Below are positions 35,462-44,180 of a stretch of DNA of 64,000 nucleotides, in pieces (the first letter of the stretch is position 1; every line of letters starts with the position of its first letter). A model generated the notes under the pieces. The model did not search any database. It had not been told where the DNA came from and saw nothing but the letters and a program-made list of their open reading frames with translations. The position numbers and the translations under genes are program-made. Source of the stretch: Mucilaginibacter terrenus (GTDB taxonomy: Bacteria > Bacteroidota > Bacteroidia > Sphingobacteriales > Sphingobacteriaceae); assembly GCF_003432065.1 (NCBI RefSeq), contig NZ_QWDE01000001.1, positions 2,232,001 to 2,296,000 of the forward strand, in the 5' to 3' direction.

Positions 35462-36786
35462 TGAGCGATAACACATCAAAAGAACAGAACAGCATTCCAA
35501 CCACCAAGGTTGAAAGAAGCGCGAAGTTTGTTAAGACCGGTTTTAAAATTGGTAGTAACTATATAAAGCATTATTCGAAAAAGCTTTTTAACCCAGACCT
35601 TGATCGTAGCGAACTGAACGAAGACAACGCTACTGATATCTATCAATCATTAAGTGAGCTGAAAGGCAGTGCGCTTAAAGTTGCCCAGATGCTAAGCATG
35701 GACAAAAACCTGCTGCCGCAGGCGTATGTAGATAAGTTCACTCAATCGCAATATAATGCCCCTCCGTTATCAGGCCCGCTGATTGTACAGACATTTAAAA
35801 AATACTTTGGCAAAACACCTGATCAGATATATGATAAATTCAATATCCGTTCTACCAATGCTGCATCAATCGGACAGGTGCATGAGGCAGAACTAAATGG
35901 TAAAAAACTCGCTGTTAAGATCCAGTACCCTGGTGTTGGCGACTCTATCTCATCTGACCTGAAGCTTATCAAACCCTTCGCTTTCCGTATGCTGGGCATG
36001 AGCGAAAAGGAGCTTGACATTTACATGCGTGAGGTAGAAGAACGCCTGCTTGAAGAAACCGATTACGAACTGGAGGTACGACGTTCCATACAGTTTAGCG
36101 AAGCGTGCAGCGTACTTGATAACGTTGTGTTCCCCAAGTATTATCCGGAGCTATCCAGTAAGCGTATTATTACCATGGATTGGCTGGAAGGTAAGCACCT
36201 GAGAGAGTTTCTGGCCACTAATCCGTCGCAGGAATTGCGGGACACTATTGGCCAGGCGTTATGGGATTTCTATAACTTTCAGCAGCACGAACTTCGCGCC
36301 GTACACGCCGACCCTCACCCGGGCAATTTTATGATAACTCCTGATGGCAAACTGGGTGTGATTGACTTTGGCTGTATTAAGGTAATGCCTGATGATTTCT
36401 ACTATCCCTTCTTTTCGCTTACATCAACAAATCTGTTCGACAATAAAGAAGATACAATTGCCGCATTCCGCAAATTGGAAATGATCTTACCTAATGATAC
36501 TCCGGCGCAGGTCGAGTTTTATTACGGAATGTTCCGCCAGATGATCAGCCTTTTTGCCAAACCTTATATAACGGACAGCTTCGACTTTAGCGATAAAAGC
36601 TTCTTTGATGAACTATTTGGTTTTGGCGAAAAAATATCGCGTATGCCCGAGTTTAAACAGGCGCGCGGCGTTAAGCACTTTATCTATGTGAACCGTACCA
36701 ACTTTGGGCTGTACAATATCCTGCATGAGTTAAAGGCGAGGGTAAAAACAGATACCTATAAGCCGCACGTGGTAGCCACCGCTTAA
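35461..36786 (+). CDS. ABC1/AarF/UbiB-family atypical kinase (441 aa)
   Basis: Atypical protein-kinase-like protein of the ABC1/UbiB family, required for quinone synthesis or lipid homeostasis in many organisms. The KxGQ-type motif appears as LKGSALKVAQMLSMD, the Ala-rich loop as AASIGQVHEAELNGKKLAVKIQYPG with the ATP lysine, and the catalytic HxDPHPGN as HADPHPGNFM, followed by GVIDFGC. No membrane helix is obvious at the C-terminus. It overlaps the HAD gene by one base, hence coupled, and its stop overlaps the minus-strand small membrane gene by 4 nt. The link to photolyases suggests membrane or quinone repair in light. Confidence 0.85.
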   Translation: MSDNTSKEQNSIPTTKVERSAKFVKTGFKIGSNYIKHYSKKLFNPDLDRSELNEDNATDIYQSLSELKGSALKVAQMLSMDKNLLPQAYVDKFTQSQYNAPPLSGPLIVQTFKKYFGKTPDQIYDKFNIRSTNAASIGQVHEAELNGKKLAVKIQYPGVGDSISSDLKLIKPFAFRMLGMSEKELDIYMREVEERLLEETDYELEVRRSIQFSEACSVLDNVVFPKYYPELSSKRIITMDWLEGKHLREFLATNPSQELRDTIGQALWDFYNFQQHELRAVHADPHPGNFMITPDGKLGVIDFGCIKVMPDDFYYPFFSLTSTNLFDNKEDTIAAFRKLEMILPNDTPAQVEFYYGMFRQMISLFAKPYITDSFDFSDKSFFDELFGFGEKISRMPEFKQARGVKHFIYVNRTNFGLYNILHELKARVKTDTYKPHVVATA

Positions 36787-36995
36787 ATAAAACTTACAAG
36801 CGCAAATAAGGACAGGCAAAAACTTATAATCCAGCTAAGGGTAGCGCTTCCGGCCCAGCGTTCTATATCAGAAACCCTACCGGTACCTACATAAGATTTA
36901 GACCTGCGATAACAATACACGCCGAAAGCTCCAATGCAAATTATTAGGATTAAAAACGCAGATAAAAGCAGGTTCTGAAAATCGTGAGACAACAT
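36783..36995 (-). CDS. Small two-helix membrane protein (70 aa)
   Basis: Two hydrophobic segments (LLSAFLILIICIGAFGVYCY and WIISFCLSLFALVSFI) separated by a basic loop with RRSKSYVGTGR. No family recognised. The gene is convergent with the ABC1 kinase gene and overlaps its 3' end by 4 nt. Function unknown. Confidence 0.55.
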   Translation of the reverse strand: MLSHDFQNLLLSAFLILIICIGAFGVYCYRRSKSYVGTGRVSDIERWAGSATLSWIISFCLSLFALVSFI

Positions 36996-37097
36996 AAAAA
37001 CGTAAAATTGATTTATACGCAGGATTATAAATTTGGATACAACTAATATTAGCTGTAAAACAAAAACTCTACCAACACTAAAAATTACGGTATTTAT

Positions 37098-37121
37098 AGC
37101 CTGCTGGTTTATTACCAGGCT
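37098..37121. promoter_or_regulatory. Inverted repeat AGCCTG/CAGGCT in the TIGR01777 upstream region
   Basis: 6-bp arms around a 12-nt centre (CTGGTTTATTAC). Lies between the starts of the 70-aa gene and the epimerase gene, so it is upstream of both and may be regulatory. Otherwise I see nothing definite in 36996-37279; a near -7 box TAATATTG is present about 55 nt before the epimerase start. Confidence 0.3.
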
Positions 37122-37279
37122 CTAATAAACACTGGGGTTTTAACAATAGTGGGAAAAATTCCCCTTTTCGCCATTTCAACGTGGGAACAAAGTACACAAA
37201 AGCGGCAAAGCTTTGTTTAATATTGCAGTTGGCTGTTGCTTTATAGTCCTTTTATCGTTGGTCAGCCTGCAACTCATTT

Positions 37280-38185
37280 ATGAATAAAAACATACTTATA
37301 ACCGGCGGATCCGGTCTTTTAGGCAAACAGCTTACCGCGGAACTTCTAAGTAAGGGCTACTATATTAGCCACCTTAGCCGTAGCCGCGGGAAAAACCCGA
37401 AAGTAAAGACCTTTTTATGGGATGTTGCAACCAACCAAATTGATGAGCACTGCATAGACGGTATTGACACCATCATTCACCTGGCGGGAACCGGCATAGC
37501 GGATAAACGCTGGACAGATGAACGTAAGCGCGAAATAATACAAAGCCGCACAAGGTCGATCAGCATGATTTACGAGTTGCTACGTAAAAAGGCTCACAGA
37601 GTACACTCTGTTATTTCTGCCTCGGGAATTGGCTATTATAGTGATCGTGGTGATGAATTGCTTACTGAGGAAAGCCCGGCTGCGCATGACTTTATGGGTG
37701 CTTGCTGCATAGAATGGGAAGATGCTGTAGACCGCGGGCTGGAGCTGGGTTTACGAACTGTTAAATTTCGCACCGGCGTTGTATTGGATAAAAAAGGCGG
37801 CGCATTGCCACAATTAGCCTTGCCGGTTAAACTTGGCATTGGTTCGCCCCTGGGCAATGGTAAACAGTGGGTGCCATGGATACACCCTGGCGATGTGGTT
37901 GGCATGTACATGATGGCTATAGAGAACGAGGAACTTACAGGAGCTTATAACATGGCCGCACCCCAGCCTGTTACCAACGAAGAGCTGACCAAAGCTGTTG
38001 CTAAACAGCTGCACCGCCCATTGTGGGCACCGAAAGTACCGGCGGGTGTTATCAAGTTACTTTTTGGCGAACTGGCTACGCTGGTATTGGGCAGTACAAA
38101 AGTTTCGGCGCAGAAGATAATACAAGCTGGTTATCAATTTAAATATCCCGACGTTCAGTCGGCATTGAAAGAAATTTATGGATAA
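37280..38185 (+). CDS. TIGR01777-family NAD(P)-dependent epimerase (301 aa)
   Basis: Extended short-chain dehydrogenase of the TIGR01777/YfcH type. The NAD-binding motif ITGGSGLLGKQL is at the N-terminus, followed by IIHLAGTGIADKRWTDERKREI, SASGIGYYSD and VPWIHPGDVVGMY; the C-terminal DUF1731 extension (WAPKVPAGVIKLLFGELATLVLG) is complete. The family is known to sit next to photolyase genes in several phyla, and here it overlaps the photolyase start by 8 nt, so the two are coupled. Substrate unknown. Confidence 0.9.
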   Translation: MNKNILITGGSGLLGKQLTAELLSKGYYISHLSRSRGKNPKVKTFLWDVATNQIDEHCIDGIDTIIHLAGTGIADKRWTDERKREIIQSRTRSISMIYELLRKKAHRVHSVISASGIGYYSDRGDELLTEESPAAHDFMGACCIEWEDAVDRGLELGLRTVKFRTGVVLDKKGGALPQLALPVKLGIGSPLGNGKQWVPWIHPGDVVGMYMMAIENEELTGAYNMAAPQPVTNEELTKAVAKQLHRPLWAPKVPAGVIKLLFGELATLVLGSTKVSAQKIIQAGYQFKYPDVQSALKEIYG

Positions 38186-39491
38186 AAGTACCCCGCTTAC
38201 CATTTTTTGGTTTAGGCGAGACTTGCGGTTAGAAGACAACGCCGGATTATACCGTGCACTTAAAAGTGGCAATCCTGTACTACCGCTTTTTATTTTTGAT
38301 AAAGAAATTTTGGACGACCTTGAAGACAAGGATGATGCGCGGGTTACGTTTATTTACAAGGCTATAGAAAGCCTGAAAGAAAAGCTTAATCAAAGTAAAA
38401 GTGACCTTTATGTAGCTTACGGCACTCCGTTGAATATTTTTAGGCAATTGATAAAGGAATATACCATAGGCGCCGTTTACACCAATCAAGATTATGAGCC
38501 TTATGCCGCACACCGCGATAAAGCTATATCTGATCTGTTAGCGGAATACAAAGCAGAGCTTAAAACCTTCAAAGACCAGGTAATATTTGACCGTAACGAG
38601 GTACTTAAGGATGATGGCAAGCCGTATACAGTATTTACTCCTTACAAAAACAAATGGCTGCAAAAACTGACGCCATTTTACCTGAAGCCCTACCCCGTAA
38701 AAAAGTATCTAAAAAACCTACATCAGTTTAAGGCTCCAACGCTTCCCTCACTTAAGGACATGGGCTTTGTGGAAAGCAGCGCCAGCTTCCCGGACCAGAG
38801 TTACGAAAAGCACATTGCCGAGTATGCTAAAACACGAGATTTCCCAGCTATAAAAGGCACCACGCATATTGGCCTGCACCTGCGCTTTGGAACCATCAGC
38901 ATAAGACAATGCGCTGCTGATGCTCACAATGCACGTGAAAAGACCTGGTTAAGCGAGCTGATCTGGAGGGAGTTTTATATGATGGTGCTATACCATTTTC
39001 CTCAAACGATGGATCATGCTTTCCGGCCCGAGTACGATAATATAGCATGGATTAATAACGAAGAACAGTTTAAAGCCTGGTGCGATGGCAAAACCGGTTT
39101 TCCGCTGGTAGATGCGGGCATGCGCGAAATGAATGCCACCGGATACATGCATAACCGGGTACGGATGGTAGTAGCTAGCTTTTTAAGTAAGGACCTGTTG
39201 ATAGACTGGCGGTGGGGAGAGCGTTACTTTGCCCGGAAATTGTTGGACTACGAAATGGCTAGTAATGTTGGTGGCTGGCAATGGGCTGCTGGCAGTGGTA
39301 CCGATGCTGCACCTTACTTCAGAATATTTAATCCGGAAAGCCAATTAAAAAAGTTCGACCCAAAACTTGAGTACGTAAAGAAATGGGTGCCGGAATATGC
39401 TGATTTCAGCAAGTACCCGGCACCCATTGTAGATCATGCATTTGCACGCGACCGATGCTTAAAAGCTTTTAAGGTGGCGCTGAGCAAATAG
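38178..39491 (+). CDS. Deoxyribodipyrimidine photolyase, class I type (437 aa)
   Basis: DNA repair enzyme that uses light to reverse cyclobutane pyrimidine dimers. N-terminal alpha/beta antenna domain opens FWFRRDLRLEDNAGLYRAL; the FAD domain has HIGLHLRFGTISIR, WLSELIWREFYMMVLYHFP, the dimer-binding GFPLVDAGMREMNATGYMHNR and LLIDWRWGERYFARKLLDYEMASNVGGWQWAAGSGTD split by substitutions typical of class I. Length is in the usual range of 430-480. The gene overlaps the epimerase stop and ends 3 nt from the convergent FKBP gene. Confidence 0.92.
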   Translation: MDKSTPLTIFWFRRDLRLEDNAGLYRALKSGNPVLPLFIFDKEILDDLEDKDDARVTFIYKAIESLKEKLNQSKSDLYVAYGTPLNIFRQLIKEYTIGAVYTNQDYEPYAAHRDKAISDLLAEYKAELKTFKDQVIFDRNEVLKDDGKPYTVFTPYKNKWLQKLTPFYLKPYPVKKYLKNLHQFKAPTLPSLKDMGFVESSASFPDQSYEKHIAEYAKTRDFPAIKGTTHIGLHLRFGTISIRQCAADAHNAREKTWLSELIWREFYMMVLYHFPQTMDHAFRPEYDNIAWINNEEQFKAWCDGKTGFPLVDAGMREMNATGYMHNRVRMVVASFLSKDLLIDWRWGERYFARKLLDYEMASNVGGWQWAAGSGTDAAPYFRIFNPESQLKKFDPKLEYVKKWVPEYADFSKYPAPIVDHAFARDRCLKAFKVALSK

Positions 39492-39494
39492 GCA

Positions 39495-40436
39495 TTAATT
39501 CGTCACGTCAGTAATCTGAAATTCAAACCTTGTTGGGGCAAAAACAGGGATACCGGTTGGTGGACTACTTGCATATCCCAAAGTGGACGGTAATATCAAT
39601 GAAATAGAAGTACCTTTAGCGGCATGACCTTTAAGGCCTTCACGTACACCGGGCACCAGGCCTTCTATTCCGTTTAATGAACCTGGCGAAAATGTCGCCG
39701 CCGTTGTTTCTGCGCTTTTATCAAAAAAAGTTCCGTTTAACAACGCACCGGTGTAAGTAGTTGTAACGGTAGATAACGGGCCGATTTCACCTACATTACC
39801 GGTACCTGGTGTTATTACTTTATAATACAGTCCAGAAGCTGTTTTGGTGTACCCGGTAAGGTTGTTAGCCGTCATGTAGTTACGTATCACCAGATCATCA
39901 TACACTTGCTGGTCATTTATTACATGTATGTAGTAATCTAAACTTTGATTTCCGGCAATACGGCTGTTAGCATTGCTAATACTACCCGTACCAAAGCCCC
40001 GTTGCCCATAAGCAAGGCGGGAAGGAATCAGCAAACGCATACTACCATCACGGTATTTCAGCAAATTATGAATAGCTATTTGCAAGCCCTTCGGCAGGTT
40101 AGCCTGTTCAATATGGCCTACATACTCGTTAAAGTGATTAAGGATAGTATCAGAAGATGTGTACTTCCCGTCAAAGCTTTTGAGGGTATAAACAAAAGAT
40201 ATCTTGTCAGAATACTCCAGTGGTGCACCAGTGCCGCCATTAATAATCTTATAGTACATGCCGGTGGTATCGCCACCTACGGTATCCCGGTTAAAGCCGG
40301 TTAAGCTATTGGCTGCAATATAATTCTGAATTTGGGTTTCGTCGTATTCTTTTATATTCTGGTCAACAGTATCCTTTTTGCATGCGCTTAAGCCCGCTGC
40401 GGCTATCAATAAAATAGTAAAGATCTTTTGTTTCAT
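39495..40436 (-). CDS. FKBP-type peptidyl-prolyl isomerase lipoprotein with two domains (313 aa)
   Basis: Lipoprotein signal with the lipobox GLSACKK; the mature protein has two FKBP-like repeats, about residues 60-180 (GTGAPLEYSDKISFVYTLKSF ... MRLLIPSRLAYGQRG) and 205-312 (TVTTTYTGALLNGTFFDKS ... ISLILPSTLGYASSP). The first repeat lacks the usual FDSS dissection and may be scaffold or chaperone rather than isomerase; the second is closer to the active fold. The start lies 5 nt after the upstream FKBP gene's stop, so they form an operon. Likely folding helper at the envelope. Confidence 0.88.
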   Translation of the reverse strand: MKQKIFTILLIAAAGLSACKKDTVDQNIKEYDETQIQNYIAANSLTGFNRDTVGGDTTGMYYKIINGGTGAPLEYSDKISFVYTLKSFDGKYTSSDTILNHFNEYVGHIEQANLPKGLQIAIHNLLKYRDGSMRLLIPSRLAYGQRGFGTGSISNANSRIAGNQSLDYYIHVINDQQVYDDLVIRNYMTANNLTGYTKTASGLYYKVITPGTGNVGEIGPLSTVTTTYTGALLNGTFFDKSAETTAATFSPGSLNGIEGLVPGVREGLKGHAAKGTSISLILPSTLGYASSPPTGIPVFAPTRFEFQITDVTN

Positions 40437-40441
40437 CTAAA

Positions 40442-40936
40442 TCAATTCGTTACATCTAAAAGTCGTATGTCAAAATCCAAAATGGAGTTTTTCTTCAGGC
40501 AAATTTCAGGCTGGTCGTAAGGGCCGTAAGCATAACGCGAGGGTATCAGCAATCGTACGGTGCCGCCTTTTTTAATTTGAGGGATGCCCAGCTGCCATCC
40601 CCTTATTACCTCACCAAGGGCAAATGAAGGCGGAAAGTTGTTGCTTTTGGTGAACTCCTGCCCTGTTGTAAGTACCCTGCCGGTATAAGCTACGGTAACC
40701 CTTGTGGAGTTTGTAAACAAGTCATTACCACTGCCTGGGGCAACTACTATATAATAAACTCCTGTTGTATCTATCCTTTTAGCACTTGCGGTGAGCCCGT
40801 TATCGGTTATATAGTCCTGCACAATTTTATCATCAACCTCGGCCTGTGCTCTCGCTTCTGCAATTGCATCATAACCTTTGCTGCATGAAAATAAAGCAGT
40901 AATAGCTACAATTATAAAAAGCAGTGCCCTCTTCAT
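40442..40936 (-). CDS. FKBP-type peptidyl-prolyl isomerase lipoprotein (164 aa)
   Basis: Signal peptide with lipobox ALFSCSK. One FKBP domain follows a short helical region: VTVAYTGRVLTTGQEFTKSN, the substrate-loop FALGEVIRGWQLGIPQIKKGGTVRLLIPSRYAYGP, and the terminal strand ILDFDIRLLDV. Trp in the GWQLGI block is the usual floor of the pocket. First gene of a two-gene operon with 39495-40436. A perfect -7 box (TAAATTTG) is 14 nt before the ATG. Confidence 0.9.
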   Translation of the reverse strand: MKRALLFIIVAITALFSCSKGYDAIAEARAQAEVDDKIVQDYITDNGLTASAKRIDTTGVYYIVVAPGSGNDLFTNSTRVTVAYTGRVLTTGQEFTKSNNFPPSFALGEVIRGWQLGIPQIKKGGTVRLLIPSRYAYGPYDQPEICLKKNSILDFDIRLLDVTN

Positions 40937-40950
40937 CCCTTTAATAACGG

Positions 40951-40958
40951 CAAATTTA
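40951..40958 (-). promoter_or_regulatory. -7 box for the FKBP operon
   Basis: TAAATTTG on the minus strand, exact TAnnTTTG match, 14 nt before the ATG. Confidence 0.6.
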
Positions 40959-41027
40959 TTGTTTTATAATTCAAAAACAGCAGCTTAACACTTTTTAACA
41001 ATTGAGGAGCAGCAAACAGGCTTGTTA

Positions 41028-41471
41028 TTATGGTTTATAGTTGAGTGTAAGCTGATTTATTTTCTTCAGCATTTCGGTAAGGTACTGTTTATCTGCTTCG
41101 CTGATGTGGGCATTAAGGTAGCCGTTAAACTGCCGCACAACATCCTTGGCCATATTCCGCTTTTCTTTACCAAGGTCGGTCAGGAAAATCTTTACGGATC
41201 GTTTGTCACCGTCGTTCGATTTACGATAGATAAGGCCGGTTTGCTCCAGCTGGTTGAGCATGCGCGACAAACTGGTCGATTTCAAGCCCAGTAACGCTGC
41301 GGCGTGCGACACCGTTGTACCTTCAACATCATCTATATTAATAAGCAGGTAACCGATAGACTGCGTAATGCCAAACTCGGTAACAATTTGGTTGTAACGG
41401 TTGGCCATGGTTTGCCAAACTATCTTCAGGAAGTAATCAATGGTTTCCTGATGTTTTACGTTGTTGCGCAT
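41028..41471 (-). CDS. MarR-family transcriptional regulator (147 aa)
   Basis: Winged-helix dimer of the MarR family. Helical N-terminus, then the DNA-binding block TVSHAAALLGLKSTSLSRMLNQLEQTGLIYRK and the wing with DGDKRSVKIFLTDLGKE (the conserved D-x-R-S). The start is set at the ATG at 41471: a TTG at 41480 is in frame, but it overlaps a perfect -7 box TATGTTTG (41478-41485) so it cannot be translated from that promoter. The divergence from neighbouring genes does not tell its target; gamma-glutamyltransferase lies upstream. Confidence 0.88.
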   Translation of the reverse strand: MRNNVKHQETIDYFLKIVWQTMANRYNQIVTEFGITQSIGYLLINIDDVEGTTVSHAAALLGLKSTSLSRMLNQLEQTGLIYRKSNDGDKRSVKIFLTDLGKEKRNMAKDVVRQFNGYLNAHISEADKQYLTEMLKKINQLTLNYKP

Positions 41472-41477
41472 ATGTAG

Positions 41478-41485
41478 CAAACATA
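41478..41485 (-). promoter_or_regulatory. -7 box 6 nt before the MarR start
   Basis: TATGTTTG on the minus strand, exact TAnnTTTG match, then CTACAT and ATG. Confidence 0.65.
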
Positions 41486-41562
41486 GCGTTTTTAGTTGAT
41501 GATGGCGTAATTGCGGAAACTATGACACACCATTGCAGTTGTAGCAACTGTATCATGAATAC

Positions 41563-41690
41563 GTGTTACACCTGTTACACTTTTTTGAGCCAAAAAAAAG
41601 TTAAATATTTGAATAACAGTTATTTAAATAAAATCCATTTACAGTTTTTGAAACCATGTTACAGCTTTTTGGACAATTTTTAGCTCGTGA
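41563..41690. repeat. Dispersed GTTACA-rich intergenic element, copy 2
   Basis: Bases 41563-41586 are identical to 1018-1041; a second matching block begins CATGTTACAG near 41656. Lies between the ggt stop and the MarR promoter. Confidence 0.55.
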
Positions 41691-41696
41691 TACACC

Positions 41697-43406
41697 TCAA
41701 AACCCCAGTTTTGTATCATCTCCCCTGGGGTCCGCTCCGCCTTCGTAATAGCCCCATTGGGTTTTAAGGATTCCATCTACCCGCCCGATAGCGCCCCGTT
41801 TACTGAATTTATATCCTTTACGCGATAATTTTTCTACCACTGTGCTGTCAAGTGCTTCCGGCTCCAGGTCTACCTGGTCTGGCAGCCATTGATGATGAAA
41901 ACGCTTTGCGGATACCGCGCCCTGCATGCTCTTGTCAAATTCTACAACGTTAAGAATGGTCTGGAACACCGAGGTTATTATTGTAGCACCTCCGGGTGTG
42001 CCCACTACCATAAACAACTTACCGTCTTTTTCTAAGATAGTCGGCGTCATTGACGATAGCATGCGTTTGCCCGGCTGTATGCTGTTGGCCTTACCGCCTA
42101 CCAGGCCGTACATGTTGGGCACGCCGGGCTTCGAGCTAAAATCGTCCATTTCGTTATTCAGCAAGAAACCCGCGCCTTTCACAAAGATGTGGGAGCCAAA
42201 TGTATCATTCAGCGTAGTGGTGATGGATACAGCATTACCTTCGCGATCAACAATAGAGTAATGCGTAGTTTGGTCGCTCTCGTAACCAACAAAAGTACCT
42301 GGTTGTATGCTGGTACTCGGTGTAGCGGCAGCCCAGCTAAAGTTTGCCATGCGCTTTGTGATATAGGCAGCGTTCAGCAGGCTGTCTACCGGCACTTTAA
42401 AAAAGTCCGGATCGCCCAGATATTTAGACCGGTCGGCATATACCCTTCGCTCTGCTTCTACCATTACCTGTACGGTAGAGTCTTTATTAAAACCCCAGCT
42501 ATGTAAAGGATACTTCTCTACCGATTTCAATAGCTGTAAAAGGGCAACGCCGCCGCTGCTTGGCGGCGGCATGGTAATTACCTTATAGCTCTTGTAATTG
42601 CCAACCAGTGCCTTGCGCCAAACCGAATGATAATTTCGGAGGTCTTCCCTGGTCATTATTGGTTTACCATCACTAACCTCGGCAGTTATAAGATCGGCGG
42701 TTTGCCCGGTGTAAAAGCCATCCCGTCCCTTATCTCTTATAAGTTCCAGCGTTTTGCCAAGGTCAGCCTGTACCAGTACGTCGCCTTCTTTCCAATCCTG
42801 TGCGTTAACTAAATAACCTTTGCCGGGGTTCAGCTTTATAAACTCCTGCCGGTTACGATTGATATCGTTTGCCAGCCTTTTAGTCATTTTAAAACCGTTC
42901 TCGGCCAGTGTAACCGCCGGCTGTACCAGGTCTGCCCACTTTAACTTGCCATATTTTTTATGGGCAGTGTACATGCCGTCTACCGAGCCGGGCACACCGG
43001 AGGCGTAATGGGTATAAAGGCTCATGTCGGGCTTTATGTTTCCGGAGCTATCCAAATACATGTCAACCCGGGCACTTGCCGGTGCTTTTTCCCTGAAATC
43101 AAGCGTGTTTGTTTCTCCTGATGCAGAACGGTATACCATAAACCCGCCGCCGCCAATATTACCAGCCTGCGGGTGGGTAACTGCCAGCGCAAAATGTACA
43201 GCTACTGCTGCATCTACCGCGTTACCACCTTTTTTCAATGCATCCAACCCGGCTTGGGCCGCATCAGGATAGGCGCAAACCACCATGCCCTGGCGGTATT
43301 GCCCGCTTACATTTTGCCCAAGTTGGCCGGTAACGCAACTGGTAAAAACGGCTGCTAAAATTGCCGTACCTAATAACTTTTTATAAACAACAGGTTTGTT
43401 CAACAT
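41697..43406 (-). CDS. ggt: Gamma-glutamyltransferase (569 aa)
   Basis: N-terminal-nucleophile hydrolase that cleaves glutathione and other gamma-glutamyl compounds, made as a precursor that self-cuts. The autocleavage site and nucleophile are in QTTHYSIVDREGNAVSITTTLN (Thr after DQT), giving a large subunit of about 360 residues and a small one of about 200; downstream, GGATIITSVFQTILNV and MLSSMTPTI are conserved. The signal peptide ends in VFTSCVTG, a lipobox, so this GGT is probably membrane-anchored facing the periplasm. The C-terminus ends DDTKLGF. Confidence 0.92.
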   Translation of the reverse strand: MLNKPVVYKKLLGTAILAAVFTSCVTGQLGQNVSGQYRQGMVVCAYPDAAQAGLDALKKGGNAVDAAVAVHFALAVTHPQAGNIGGGGFMVYRSASGETNTLDFREKAPASARVDMYLDSSGNIKPDMSLYTHYASGVPGSVDGMYTAHKKYGKLKWADLVQPAVTLAENGFKMTKRLANDINRNRQEFIKLNPGKGYLVNAQDWKEGDVLVQADLGKTLELIRDKGRDGFYTGQTADLITAEVSDGKPIMTREDLRNYHSVWRKALVGNYKSYKVITMPPPSSGGVALLQLLKSVEKYPLHSWGFNKDSTVQVMVEAERRVYADRSKYLGDPDFFKVPVDSLLNAAYITKRMANFSWAAATPSTSIQPGTFVGYESDQTTHYSIVDREGNAVSITTTLNDTFGSHIFVKGAGFLLNNEMDDFSSKPGVPNMYGLVGGKANSIQPGKRMLSSMTPTILEKDGKLFMVVGTPGGATIITSVFQTILNVVEFDKSMQGAVSAKRFHHQWLPDQVDLEPEALDSTVVEKLSRKGYKFSKRGAIGRVDGILKTQWGYYEGGADPRGDDTKLGF

Positions 43407-43579
43407 TTACGGGGGACTATTATAAACGACCCAATTTAGGTTATTTACACTTAAAACAGCACGTATTAAAAACGGTTTTTTACCGCTGAAAACCAGCACA
43501 ATGCAGCTTAATTGTAACATTTGAGCAGGCCAAACAAGCATAAATTGTTAATTATGCCGTTGTATAGCAAACTGATACT

Positions 43580-44071
43580 ATGAAAAAACTCACCCTACTT
43601 ACATTTTTACTTGCCTCGTTAATGTTCATTTCCAGCCGTGTAGATGCGCAGGATTACAAGACTGCCGTCGGCCTTAAATTTGGTGGATATGAGAGCGGCC
43701 CGTCAATAAAATATTTCCTGGACCAAAGCACCGCCCTTGAAGGGATTATAGGTATCCGTAACCATGGTGTGGTTGTTACCGGTTTGTACGAGTTGCATCA
43801 GCCGGCGTTTAACGTTGCCATGCTGAAGTTTTATTATGGGTTTGGCGCGCACGTTGGCTCGATAGGAAAAGGCACTTATAAAACATTTGGAAACGACCAG
43901 GTGTACACCGACCATCACATACTTTTAGGTGCGGATGGCGTGCTGGGCCTTGAGTATAAAATACCTGAAGCACCTATTGCAGTAAGCCTGGACCTTAACC
44001 CGCGGGTTGAACTGGCAACCGGGCCTTTCTTTGACCTGGCACCGGGCTTAGGCTTAAAGTACACGTTTTAA
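43580..44071 (+). CDS. Small outer-membrane-like protein (163 aa)
   Basis: Signal peptide cleaved after VDAQ, then an eight-strand-like pattern of amphipathic strands (TAVGLKFGGYESGPSIKYFL, AMLKFYYGFGAHVGSIG, VSLDLNPRVELA, GLGLKYTF), ending in an aromatic, as expected for a small beta-barrel of the OmpW/OmpA-like type. No family name assigned. It is followed by a strong bidirectional terminator. Confidence 0.7.
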   Translation: MKKLTLLTFLLASLMFISSRVDAQDYKTAVGLKFGGYESGPSIKYFLDQSTALEGIIGIRNHGVVVTGLYELHQPAFNVAMLKFYYGFGAHVGSIGKGTYKTFGNDQVYTDHHILLGADGVLGLEYKIPEAPIAVSLDLNPRVELATGPFFDLAPGLGLKYTF

Positions 44072-44088
44072 TAAGCTAATTGATTAAT

Positions 44089-44122
44089 AAAAAGGCGGCA
44101 GGATGTACCTGCCGCCTTTTTT
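44089..44122. terminator. Bidirectional terminator
   Basis: AAAAAGGCGGCAGG (44089-44102) pairs with CCTGCCGCCTTTTT with an ATGTA loop. It lies 17 nt after the outer-membrane-like gene and about 60 nt past the end of the minus-strand protease gene, and works for both. Confidence 0.85.
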
Positions 44123-44180
44123 GTTTTATATTAATTAAGTACCTGCATTTGCTATTCTATATAGCAGGCACAGATGGCTG

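Noticed and set aside
41472..41480. TTG start of the MarR gene
   Set aside because: The TTG overlaps the -7 box TATGTTTG.
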